Of a DNA stretch of 34,823 nucleotides, positions 11,701 through 19,233 are shown one piece after another (the stretch's first letter is position 1; every line of letters begins with the position of its first letter). Under the pieces are notes generated by a model. It saw only the letters and a program-made list of their open reading frames with translations. It made no database searches and was not told where the DNA came from. The stretch lies in NCBI GenBank assembly GCA_043719555.1, contig JAYSTR010000041.1:1-34823 (forward strand), given 5' to 3'. The position numbers were made by a program, and so were the translations under genes. The DNA comes from UBA4416 sp043719555 (GTDB lineage: Bacteria; Bacteroidota; Bacteroidia; B-17B0; Aurantibacillaceae).

Positions 11701-14700
11701 TCAGCTTGTAGCGCTGATATTGCAGATACAGCTTATGTAAGCGTTCATTTTATTCCTACTTGTACTGATTTAAATATTACAGCTCCAACGGATAACTTTA
11801 TTATTAATAATTCAAACAATAGTTTGTCAAATATTATCATTGAAGATTATAATTATAATTATGGCGCAGCAGCAAACTCAAGTACAGTAACAGGCGCAGC
11901 CCATCCTTATTTTGGTTTTGAAAAAATCGGTTTTGAATTTAAACCAGCTAATAGTAGTCAATGGTTACAGGTACAAGATTTTTTTAAATATCCAACAGCT
12001 GTTGGTTCTAATACTGCTTTTCCAATACCACAAGGTCAAGTGTATACTCAATACCAATGGACTGTAACCACTCAAAGTTATGCTGATGGTAACTATGAGC
12101 TACGCTCAAAATCATATTGCTATAATAAAGATGGAACTTACGCAACTATTTATTCACCAGTATTACAAGGTGTAATGGATAGAGTAAACCCAGCGCCATT
12201 TGGCACACCAAGCCCTGGCGATGGAATATTAGACCCTAATGATGATATTAGTATACAATTTAATGAACCAATAGATATTAGTAGTTTAAATTATGCGCCT
12301 ATATCTAATCCTAATTCTACATTTGATATTAGAGGGGTGTTAAACGGAACAGCTCTTCGCCACAGCGAAAGTTTAAATTTTGATGGCACAGCTGATTATG
12401 CCGAAGTTACAGGCGGTGCAAGTATACAAAAGCGTTCGTTCACATTTGAGTTCTGGGCCAAGTTCAATTCAACAGGTGCAGAGCAAACAGTTATTAGTCA
12501 AGGAACGGATCCCGTACAAAAAATGAGTATTGGTTTTGACGCAGCTAACAGATTAAAATTTGCGTTAGGCACTCAAATTGCATTATCTACAAATCCAATT
12601 ACGCTTCCAACAGATTGGCATCATTATGCAATAGTACATGATTATGTAAATGCTGACGTAAGTTTATTTGTAGATGGAAGTTTAGCAGGAACCAATAATA
12701 ATTTTATTGTAGATTATACAGGCTCAGGCAAACTTGGTTTTGGTAAAGATATACAAGCAAACAATAAATTTTTTAACGGTAACATACACGAAGTGCGCAT
12801 GTGGAGTAAAGCCCGCAATATTTCGGAAATTACCGTAACCATGAACAAATCATTAAGCCGTAACCAAAGTGGATTAGTATATAACTGGAAAATGGATGAA
12901 GCTGACGGAACTGTTGCAAGCGATGATATTAGAAGCAGAAATGCAGATATTTATGGCGCAACTTGGGAAGTAAATCCGAACGGTAACGCAGTACAATTAG
13001 ATGGCGTTGATGATAATATCAAAGTAAGCTCAGGTAACATTGCTATTAATAAAGAAATGGATTTTACTTTAGAATTTTGGTTTAACTCAACACAAACAAG
13101 TGTATCTACTTTATTTAGTAATGGCGCAGGCGTGGCAAACACAGCTGATAGCACAACTGCTTGGACGATACAAAAAGATGCTACTGGTAAAATACACGTT
13201 TACCATAAAGGCTTAGATTTTGTTGCAGCAACAACAAATTACTTTGATGGCAAATGGCATCACTTTGCTTTAGTGATGAATCGTTCAGCTAACTTATCGT
13301 CATACGTTGATGGCACTTTACAAAACTCCGTTCAAGGATTAAGCTTTGATAATTTAGCAGGTTCAAATATGTACTTAGGTGCTAAGGCAACTGTTGCTGG
13401 TGCATTGGTAACACTAAGCGATTACTATAATGGTAAAATGGATGAGTTCCGTTTATGGAGCACAGCACGTAAAACGGAACAAGTAAAACGTGATAAACAA
13501 AACCGAATGTTAGGTAATGAACAAGGGTTGTTAGCTTATACACCTTTTGAAAATTATGCGGTTGTGTTAGGAACACCATCATTAACACCAACGTTTAATA
13601 ATCAATCGTTAACGCCATCCATTACGGTTACAGCTCAAAACGGAGCCAATTTAATAACACAAACACCAACTATTAAATTGCCTCGCCCAATTCAATCTGT
13701 AAATTACACATGGGCTTTAAATAATGATAAAATTATTTTAACTACTAACACGCCTCCAGCAGAGTTAGAAAATGTAACACTTGATATTACTGTTCAAAAT
13801 GCTTACGACATGCGTGGTAATAAAATGCAGTCGCCAAAAACTTGGATAGCATACATAAACAAAAACCAAGTAAAATGGCAAGATGATGAATTTAACTTTG
13901 ATAAAACAGTGGATAGCGTGATTACTTTTGTAGCGCCGATTGTGAATTCAGGTGGTGCGCAAAAAGCCTTTACAATTGGCGGTTTACCAAGCTGGATGAC
14001 AGCAAGTGCAACAAGTGGTGTTATTGCTCCAAACAGTACAAAAAATATTTCGTTTACAATACCAGGCGGTCAAAGCGTTGGTGAATACAATGCCGAAGTA
14101 ACCGTTACAACTGATTTTGGTTTTGATGAAGTATTACGTATTAATGAAAAAGTACATGGCATAACTCCAACATGGACAGTTAACACTGCTAACTTCCAAT
14201 ACCAAATGAATATTTTTGGCCAGTTAAAATTAGATGGTGTAATCGCAACCAACGTTGATAGTAAAATTGCAGCCATGTGTAACGGCCAAGTGCGTGGCGT
14301 AGCTAATTTACAATACGTGCAAGCTTACGATAGATACGAAGCCTTTTTAAATGTGTACAGTAATAATACAGCTACACAAGATTCTATCTATTTTAATATT
14401 TTTGATGCAAGCACAGGTTTAACTTTTGTAACCGTTGACTCATCATTAAAATTTGTAGATAATGCTGTAATAGGAACAATTTCTAACCCACGTACGTTCT
14501 CTGCAAATACAGAAATAGCACGTGATATTAATTTAAATACAGGTTGGACATGGGTGTCATTCCCATTAAAATCTAATAAATTGAAAAACTCTAATTGGTT
14601 AATGACAACTGTTAACGCAACAACAGGCGACGTATCTAACGGATTAGAATTTTACGATCAATATGATTCTGGTTTTGGATGGACAGATAATTTCTTTACA

Positions 14701-15738
14701 AACGGGGGTTATAAAAACAACCAATCGTACAAAATAAAATTAGCCCATGCAGATACTTTAGTACATATTGGTGCACGCTTAAATCCTGATTCTCTTGAAG
14801 CAAGAATAAGTACGGTACCAGGTTGGAACTGGGTTGGATTTGTAGCGAGTAAAAACTTACCGGTTAACGAAGCCTTAAGTAATTACAACGCCACAACAGG
14901 CGATTTAATTAAGAGTCAGTATCAATTTGCTTACTACGATAACTTAACAGGTTGGACAGGAAGTTTAACGAACATGAAACCAACGTTAGGCTACATGTTA
15001 AAATCTAGTACAACAAGTACGTTTAGTTATCCGTTATCAGGATTCATAGGTGCACGTATGATGCAAGCTGATGAAAACATCAAAGGACAAAAAACAACAC
15101 AAGATGTATTTGCCTTTACGCCCGAGCAATATAGCAATACGATGTCGGCAATTATTAATGGCAACATTTGTATAGATGCTTTAAATAATGGTAATGTAGC
15201 TGTTGGCGCCTTTGATGCAAACAATAACTTGCGCGGTTTTGCTTACCCAACTATTACAAATAACACACATAAGTTTTATGTAACGTTGTATAGTAATACT
15301 AGTGGCGAATTGTTAAACATTAAATACTTTAACACTACTGATGGTTTAATAATGCCAAGTGATAAAGCTATTACATTTAATGCCGATGCTTTAGTTGGAA
15401 CACCAACAACACCAATTAATGCTAATGTAAATGATAGTTTAGCTTGCCATATTGTTGAAGTAACAACAGGCGTAAATGAATTAGATAACACAACAAACAT
15501 GAGTGTATATCCTAATCCGTTTAGTGATAATATCAATATTAACTTTAACAAAGCAGTGTCTGCAAAAATTGAATTAGTTGATATGTTAGGCAAAGTGGTT
15601 TACTCATCAAGTTTTAAAAACAAAAAAGAGTTTACACTTCAAACAGAGATGCAGAAAAATTCAATTAGTGCTGGTATGTATTACATCCGCTTAACAGGCG
15701 ATGTGAATGAGCAAATAAAAGTGATTAAAACTAAATAA
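5755..15738 (+). CDS. Giant T9SS type A secreted protein with FN3 and LamG domains
   Basis: The ATG at 5755 gives a clean signal peptide (MKTKLLLTLSALLLFAISNK, cut near NFAQ) and 3327 residues; a TTG at 5737 is in frame but less likely. Numbering from 5737, the order is: unknown N-terminal domain; four fibronectin type III-like modules starting at about 292, 403, 495 and 603; a carboxypeptidase-regulatory-like fold from 698 interrupted by a LamG domain (about 728-948); a second regulatory-like module; a long unique region (about 1300-2000) with Gly/Ser beta-strands and a GDPGDIMSVDVFK...GGQTMCPYE segment; two tandem LamG domains (about 2203-2368 and 2418-2587); a module shared with the next gene (2812-2920); two GW-WV repeats; and a Por_Secre_tail from 3254 (YPNPFSDNI, SAGMYYIRL). 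It is probably a cell-surface or released adhesin or carbohydrate-binding protein. The ligand is unknown. Confidence 0.85.
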   Translation: MKTKLLLTLSALLLFAISNKNFAQLLPFESTHPAPTVVPTGGFKTAYYDKCTGILNVTMQTSWDNTNIFPIYAAFVYIKIGSTWQNMMTIRGEDSKDDIGFLQNCGAGITSGSGYTAVFNPPYDAIVSAATFTPCNFNSPPFRNDAEAVETGHVKRRVGYYNGAFNQGSWFSYEDEGICDTYSTINSDFIQNKIEFTPYYGAPNNNTGDASGIGANLLPISVYPSSLSGAWGLQFGIANIPQAAIVGNNVQIRVYVNYRNNDAEWDDASNANNKYETYQYSVAIQVPDAPVGLTASTNQCNQVTLNWSNSSQTWSGALNCINTQLYNNVIYRNGVKIGMVAGNATSYIDASGTPTTNVFGIGQTYQYSVKTILWNEGNKSFRQSNNSNIATGSMKMPPQIATNFTASENKCNGTIVLNWNQDATNLDHFDLWYSNGGPTVFTTSLSASARAYTFPTPRGVLTGFDFYSLNSCGYGPSGYAFVQGISPVDPAMATNVVATKNASNTAINVTWNDNATNETKYEIVRTDDIGNTILTQVNANQTSYIDAAAASCRVYNYKIRVYNDCVLSGITSTSQDTATLPPPNLNNTFDATHKITASKGYFSNRVELSWSNNNGLNIDIFKIYRKQLGTTLDSVQIAAPNAGSGLYVDNTADARVFYRYTIVGVKSCNGVDLSTNISSDIGFRNPTGLVSGHIEYNGGTAVNGAKVFVQQSGSTIAGNSLKFSPTGTMSIADGVKIEPGAQMRCEFWYKPTTAATGNIINKANAFSFGYNGTSWVAGIYTGGTQKTVIVPATYTNAITVTTTNTAISTQTINPGYITNTIVTSYTTVPNRTVTAVTTVTNVASNYTLTTITTSVTASSTTSTTVNNNQWQHVALVYNGSSFKTFIDGKLRGTIAATGNIDDTNTNLVFGDAASDFYLDEFRLIGQSQSDSIITFDANRIMNGDETGFKCNLHFNENVGTSAYDVSKVGNFFNENHAVFTSTNVAWSSDIPTNAQLGYVGITNNLGNYIVTGIQYLGSGENFNLVPNYQTHSFSPSSRSVYIGDGTNVFNNQDFLDISSFPVTGTLFYKGTTCPVPNAGIKLDGLPLISNGQQAVTSSSGTFSVSIPIGNHYVSVDLFNHTMEVGRYPATGTYNFQAPVSGVELIDSTKRILVGRVVGGLIEANKAPGMGRSKNNIGKAKLILVSPITGTPCFTVAVITNSLTGEYKLSIPPLDYRVDSAYVITNSVTISKTKLSNTNKVINLTNVVIQPTVIDTLKNSFGGVVRVDSTIFHKRLDFVYRSSPEINVTRPDNSKFIGEDSLSFSGNKFIIRPTTIAPDDWGLFGYPVFAQGKDYTLKVHASEIYINNDNTKKDTVLLNGNVVITNDLVDGTDPNPSVELNSGIATYSFNCGAPNTSSNSATPNLSYTKDMQIVVVPDGAASVSWEPNTTYSPSNPNYHGFVIGRRVTGTGVATQGPEKVDFILRDPPGSGSSASWTSSHSQTYTNDFSLNLSAGAELSTELTVGTKGSVGIGVETDFDNEESVALGLSTSISGGFTRGFSETVTSSYAVSTRDDADNVGAPADIFIGRSRNWYVGPTSNIELQDNAKCLISGQCFGPSVNGKKLAKVPGYAIAPGETKTRFSYTQNEIENVVIPSLVSLRNNIMLNSSSYQVIAASTHSLFGSNNDDPLWATPSSTTPAVYDAADTTGLSYIFRGRYVNKQDTVRALNTQISLWKQALAQNEREKIECLNNASFLLDNFTLGSAIVTNAYESSTEDSWVGRWELSFTESFNSTFGIDIGGNGIGIEASASITETTNGEHGNITSNANALEYTLTDGDPGDIMSVDVFKTATGNVFITRGGQTMCPYEDAVVCHYYNSSAPDAWIGSHTYNANGFSTIANATVQREMPEISITPAVQYNIPSNQPAVYQLVLTNQSPLTVNNDIDLQVRVDGANNPYGAVCKIDGQNADNVYTIPSGGSLIKTLTIERGPIEINYDSLMVIFSSACSADIADTAYVSVHFIPTCTDLNITAPTDNFIINNSNNSLSNIIIEDYNYNYGAAANSSTVTGAAHPYFGFEKIGFEFKPANSSQWLQVQDFFKYPTAVGSNTAFPIPQGQVYTQYQWTVTTQSYADGNYELRSKSYCYNKDGTYATIYSPVLQGVMDRVNPAPFGTPSPGDGILDPNDDISIQFNEPIDISSLNYAPISNPNSTFDIRGVLNGTALRHSESLNFDGTADYAEVTGGASIQKRSFTFEFWAKFNSTGAEQTVISQGTDPVQKMSIGFDAANRLKFALGTQIALSTNPITLPTDWHHYAIVHDYVNADVSLFVDGSLAGTNNNFIVDYTGSGKLGFGKDIQANNKFFNGNIHEVRMWSKARNISEITVTMNKSLSRNQSGLVYNWKMDEADGTVASDDIRSRNADIYGATWEVNPNGNAVQLDGVDDNIKVSSGNIAINKEMDFTLEFWFNSTQTSVSTLFSNGAGVANTADSTTAWTIQKDATGKIHVYHKGLDFVAATTNYFDGKWHHFALVMNRSANLSSYVDGTLQNSVQGLSFDNLAGSNMYLGAKATVAGALVTLSDYYNGKMDEFRLWSTARKTEQVKRDKQNRMLGNEQGLLAYTPFENYAVVLGTPSLTPTFNNQSLTPSITVTAQNGANLITQTPTIKLPRPIQSVNYTWALNNDKIILTTNTPPAELENVTLDITVQNAYDMRGNKMQSPKTWIAYINKNQVKWQDDEFNFDKTVDSVITFVAPIVNSGGAQKAFTIGGLPSWMTASATSGVIAPNSTKNISFTIPGGQSVGEYNAEVTVTTDFGFDEVLRINEKVHGITPTWTVNTANFQYQMNIFGQLKLDGVIATNVDSKIAAMCNGQVRGVANLQYVQAYDRYEAFLNVYSNNTATQDSIYFNIFDASTGLTFVTVDSSLKFVDNAVIGTISNPRTFSANTEIARDINLNTGWTWVSFPLKSNKLKNSNWLMTTVNATTGDVSNGLEFYDQYDSGFGWTDNFFTNGGYKNNQSYKIKLAHADTLVHIGARLNPDSLEARISTVPGWNWVGFVASKNLPVNEALSNYNATTGDLIKSQYQFAYYDNLTGWTGSLTNMKPTLGYMLKSSTTSTFSYPLSGFIGARMMQADENIKGQKTTQDVFAFTPEQYSNTMSAIINGNICIDALNNGNVAVGAFDANNNLRGFAYPTITNNTHKFYVTLYSNTSGELLNIKYFNTTDGLIMPSDKAITFNADALVGTPTTPINANVNDSLACHIVEVTTGVNELDNTTNMSVYPNPFSDNININFNKAVSAKIELVDMLGKVVYSSSFKNKKEFTLQTEMQKNSISAGMYYIRLTGDVNEQIKVIKTK
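8113..8340 (+). other. Threonine/valine-rich low-complexity insertion inside the first LamG domain
   Basis: Residues 793 to about 868 of the giant protein (counted from 5737) are dominated by Thr, Val, Asn, Ser and Ile, with repeats of TVTT, TTVT and ITTS type. They lie between the LamG strand ending AGIYTGGTQK and the conserved WQHVALVYNGSSF strand. The other two LamG domains of the same protein have no such segment. The stretch is in frame and has the base composition of a decayed short tandem repeat. Confidence 0.7.
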
Positions 15739-15742
15739 TAAG

Positions 15743-15770
15743 AAGAAGCCTCCCATAGGGAGGCTTCTTT
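15743..15770 (+). terminator. Strong intrinsic terminator after the giant gene
   Basis: A perfect 12-bp stem pairs 15743-15754 with 15758-15769 around an ATA loop; the arms are AAGAAGCCTCCC and GGGAGGCTTCTT. It begins 5 bases after the stop codon. Only 40 bases remain between it and the next start codon, which leaves little room for a separate promoter of the following gene. Confidence 0.85.
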
Positions 15771-15810
15771 AAACTAATTAAAGCGTAATAAAATTATCAG
15801 AAAACCACTT

Positions 15811-18800
15811 ATGAAACTATTAAAATCTCTACTACGCTCTAAAAGCCTCCCCTTCGGGGAGGTTGGAGGGGCTTTTTTTCTTCTCTTATTTACAATTAAC
15901 ATGTCGGCACAAGCTCCCGCTTCATGGACAGTTTCTGCGGCTTCGTTTCAGTATCAAATGACGATTACATCAAAAGCTAACGAAGCTTGTGTAAATTTAG
16001 CAGACCCTAATAACTATATTGCAGCCTTTGTTGGAACACAATGTAGGGGCGTTGTAAAAACAAACACTTCTTTTAATGCAGATAAATTAGGGTTGTTAGT
16101 TGTTCGTAGCAACATTAGTAATGGTGAAAAAGTTTCTTTTCAAATTTATAACTCCGTAACAAACGCTGTAATTAATGTGTTAGATTCTGTAATATTTACA
16201 CAAGGTAATACTGTTGGTACCTTAGGAAATCCGTTTATGATGTATACAAATCATGCACCAACTGATATTGCTATATCAACATACACCATTGCCGAAAACG
16301 CTTTATTAGCAAGTGTTATTGCCAGTTTAACTGCAATCGATGTGGATGCAGGAACAGCGTTTACGTATTCGTTAACAGCATTACAGCCCGAAAACACGCA
16401 GTTTGCAATAAGTGGAGGTAACTTAACTACTAATTTTAATTTTGATTACGAAACCGATTCTATTAAAATAGTTAATTTACAAGTAGATGATAACGGCGGT
16501 TGTAAGTATACCGAAACCTTTACATTACAAGTAGCAAATTTAAACGAAGCGCCAACCGCTTTAACTTTTACATCACCTGTTATTTTTGATCATCAACAAG
16601 CGGGTAGTTATATGGGGCAATTTAAAACAACCGACCCAGATTTAAATGACACACACACCTATACATTAGTAGCCGGAGCAGGTGATACAGACAATGCTCA
16701 GTTTTATGTAGGCAATGATAGTTTATATAATGTAAGCGCCATTGATTACATCCTACAATCTGTGTATTACATCAGAGCACGCTCAACCGATGCTGGTGGT
16801 TTATTTATTGAAAACACTTTTACCATCAATGTATCTAATGTAAACGATGCGCCAACCGATTTAGCCCTAAGTAATTATTTAGTCGATGAAAACTTACCAA
16901 CAGCTACTTTTATTGGAACACTTTCTGTTACCGATGCTGATTTACCAGCTGATAGTCATACACTTACATTGGTTGCAGGCGTTGGAGGTATTGATAATAG
17001 TAAAGTGGCAATTGTAGGTAATACACTACAAACTACAGCGGCTTATAACTTCGAGCAAAAAGATTCGTTATTTATTAGGATACAAGCCAAGGATTTAGCA
17101 GGTGCTACTTATGTTGAAACTTTTACCATAGTAGTAAATGATATTAATGAAATACCTACAAACATTGCCATTACAAACACTACTGTTTTAGAGGGCTTGC
17201 CAATTAACACAACCGTTGGTACGTTTACAACGAGTGATGAAGATTTTAACTCATCTCATACGTATAGTTTAGTGGTTGGTTTAGGAGATACAGATAATGC
17301 CTTATTTGCAATAAACACTAAAACTTTAGCTACAGCTGCTACGTATAGTTTTACAAATCAAACATACTCTATAAGAGTTAGAACTACCGATGCAGGCAGT
17401 TTATTTTTCGAAAAAATAATTTTAATTGCTATAAGAGACAGTAACTATGTACCAACAGATATTATTTCATCTATTAATAACTTTAATGAGAATATTGCTT
17501 TAGCAACTCCAGTTACAACGCTAACTACCATTGATATTGATGCAACTGATACACACACCTTATCGTTTGTTCCGGTTATCACTAACAGTGATAGTACTTA
17601 TTTTAAAATCATTGGTAATACTTTGGTAACGGATTCACTTGTAAATTTTGAAAAGAAAAACATATATAAGGTACGTATCAAAAGTACTGACCCTGCGGGC
17701 GCATCAGTTATTAAAAATTTTACACTAACCGTAAACGATTTAAACGAAACGCCAACAGCTATTGCTATAACAAACACAACCGTTTTAGAAGGCTTACCAA
17801 TTAATACAAGCGTTGGTACATTTACAACCACTGACGAAGATTTTAACTCGACCTTTACATACAGTTTAGCAACAGGATTAGGGGATGCAGATAATGCGCT
17901 GTTTGCTATTAGTAATAACACCTTAGTATCTAATGCAACGTATAGTTTCACTAATCAAGTCTATTCTATCAGAGTAAGATCAACAGATAATGGCGGCTTG
18001 TTTTTTGAGAAAATTTATGCTATTGCAGTACGTGACAGTAACTATGTACCAACTGATATTACATCATCAATAAATAGCTTTGATGAAAACATTGCGCTAG
18101 CAACTCCAATTACAACATTAACAACAGTTGATTATGATTCACAAGATACACATACTTTAACTTTGGTTAGTGGCGCAGGTTCATCTGATAACACATACTT
18201 TAAAGTGCTTAATAATACCTTAATTACAGATTCGCTTATTAACTTCGAAAAGAAAAATGTGTTTTTTGTTCGATTAAAAAGTACTGATCCAGGTAATGCC
18301 TCTGTTACAAAAACATTTACATTAAATGCAAATGATATTAACGAAGCGCCAAACAATATATCTTTATCTGGCGATAGTATCATCGAACTTGCTCCTATTA
18401 ATACTGCCATTGGAACGTTTACAAGTGCGGATGAAGATGCTGGCGCAACACACTCTTATTCTTTAGTTACAGGAACAGGTGATACAGATAATGCCTTGTT
18501 TGCGTTAACTGGCAATCAATTAGTATCTAATGCAAGTTATATGTTTAGCGGACAATTTTACAGTATCCGTATTCGTAGTACCGACAATGGTGGTTTAACT
18601 TTTGAAAAAGTATTTTCTATAAAAATATTAAACTTAAACGAAGCGCCAAGCGATATTATTTTGGATACAACATTTGTTAATGAAGATAACGAAGCACTGT
18701 TTCATATATCTAAAATTCGTTCAGTTGATTTTGATAATCCAGATTCATTTACCTATAGTTTAGTTTCAGGCGCTGGCGATACCGACAATACTGAGTTTAC

Positions 18801-19212
18801 CATTGTTAATGATAATTTAATCATAAAAGAAAAAACAAATTACGATGTAAAAGACGCATACTCTATCCGATTAAAATCAAAAGATATCGGCGGCCTAAGT
18901 GTTGAAAAAGCATTTGTAATAACAGTAAACGACATTATTGGTAATTCAATTCCGTTACCATCAGCAAATTATATATCACCTAATGGTGATGGAAAAAATG
19001 ATACGTGGAAAATAGATAATGTAGAAATTTATAAAGATTTCTCATTACAAATTTTTGATCAGTTTGGTCAAGTAATTTATGATGTTCCAAATAATTATAA
19101 CAATGAGTTTGATGGCAAATACAAAGGTAACGCTTTACCAACTGGCAATTACTACTATGTATTTAAAAACGACAAAAAAATATTTAAAGGAAACATTACT
19201 GTAGTAAACTAA
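15811..19212 (+). CDS. Cadherin-like repeat surface protein with T9SS type B sorting domain
   Basis: The protein has 1133 residues. The signal peptide is unusual: MKLLKSLLRSKSLPFGEVGG precedes the hydrophobic core AFFLLLFTI, then NMSAQA, because a palindromic DNA element lies inside it (see the repeat entry). Residues 37-145 are a module also found in the upstream giant protein. Nine cadherin-like repeats of about 100 residues follow, each opening with a P-T-D-I type strand and carrying DxDxxDTHTYSL and NDxNEAP-type calcium-site motifs. Repeats 4-5 and 6-7 are a tandem duplication. The end (ISPNGDGKNDTWKI...TGNYYYVFKN) is the CHU_C gliding-motility C-terminal domain, a type B T9SS signal. Its 21-base gap to the PorP/SprF gene suggests an operon in which that protein helps export or anchor it. 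Probably a calcium-binding adhesin. Confidence 0.88.
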   Translation: MKLLKSLLRSKSLPFGEVGGAFFLLLFTINMSAQAPASWTVSAASFQYQMTITSKANEACVNLADPNNYIAAFVGTQCRGVVKTNTSFNADKLGLLVVRSNISNGEKVSFQIYNSVTNAVINVLDSVIFTQGNTVGTLGNPFMMYTNHAPTDIAISTYTIAENALLASVIASLTAIDVDAGTAFTYSLTALQPENTQFAISGGNLTTNFNFDYETDSIKIVNLQVDDNGGCKYTETFTLQVANLNEAPTALTFTSPVIFDHQQAGSYMGQFKTTDPDLNDTHTYTLVAGAGDTDNAQFYVGNDSLYNVSAIDYILQSVYYIRARSTDAGGLFIENTFTINVSNVNDAPTDLALSNYLVDENLPTATFIGTLSVTDADLPADSHTLTLVAGVGGIDNSKVAIVGNTLQTTAAYNFEQKDSLFIRIQAKDLAGATYVETFTIVVNDINEIPTNIAITNTTVLEGLPINTTVGTFTTSDEDFNSSHTYSLVVGLGDTDNALFAINTKTLATAATYSFTNQTYSIRVRTTDAGSLFFEKIILIAIRDSNYVPTDIISSINNFNENIALATPVTTLTTIDIDATDTHTLSFVPVITNSDSTYFKIIGNTLVTDSLVNFEKKNIYKVRIKSTDPAGASVIKNFTLTVNDLNETPTAIAITNTTVLEGLPINTSVGTFTTTDEDFNSTFTYSLATGLGDADNALFAISNNTLVSNATYSFTNQVYSIRVRSTDNGGLFFEKIYAIAVRDSNYVPTDITSSINSFDENIALATPITTLTTVDYDSQDTHTLTLVSGAGSSDNTYFKVLNNTLITDSLINFEKKNVFFVRLKSTDPGNASVTKTFTLNANDINEAPNNISLSGDSIIELAPINTAIGTFTSADEDAGATHSYSLVTGTGDTDNALFALTGNQLVSNASYMFSGQFYSIRIRSTDNGGLTFEKVFSIKILNLNEAPSDIILDTTFVNEDNEALFHISKIRSVDFDNPDSFTYSLVSGAGDTDNTEFTIVNDNLIIKEKTNYDVKDAYSIRLKSKDIGGLSVEKAFVITVNDIIGNSIPLPSANYISPNGDGKNDTWKIDNVEIYKDFSLQIFDQFGQVIYDVPNNYNNEFDGKYKGNALPTGNYYYVFKNDKKIFKGNITVVN
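15839..15879 (+). repeat. GC-rich palindromic repeat element inside the signal-peptide coding sequence
   Basis: A core stem pairs CCTCCCC (15846-15852) with GGGGAGG (15856-15862) around TTC. It is flanked by AAAAGCC on the left and GGAGGGGCTTTTTTT on the right, so a larger fold is possible. The form AAAAGCCTCCCC-TTC-GGGGAGG-TTGGAGGGGCTTTT is, from my recollection, a dispersed palindrome in Bacteroidota genomes that normally lies between genes. Here it is read in frame as roughly SKSLPFGEVGGAFF. Confidence 0.7.
17158..17754 (+). repeat. First copy of a 597-bp tandem duplication (cadherin repeats 4-5)
   Basis: It encodes residues 450-648. The unit starts TNIAITNTTVLEGLPINT and contains DSNYVPTDI in the middle. 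The next unit has the same length, with the same landmarks in the same places, and many of the differences between the two are at third codon positions. Confidence 0.8.
17755..18351 (+). repeat. Second copy of the 597-bp tandem duplication (cadherin repeats 6-7)
   Basis: It encodes residues 649-847, starting TAIAITNTTVLEGLPINT and again containing DSNYVPTDI. Exactly the same length as the preceding copy, which points to a single duplication of a two-domain unit rather than independent repeats. Confidence 0.8.
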
Positions 19213-19233
19213 TTTATTTTTGAAACTAAAACT

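Noticed and set aside
17158..18351. Possible CRISPR-like or satellite array
   Set aside because: The repeats are long, in frame and encode cadherin-like domains; there are no short repeat-spacer units.
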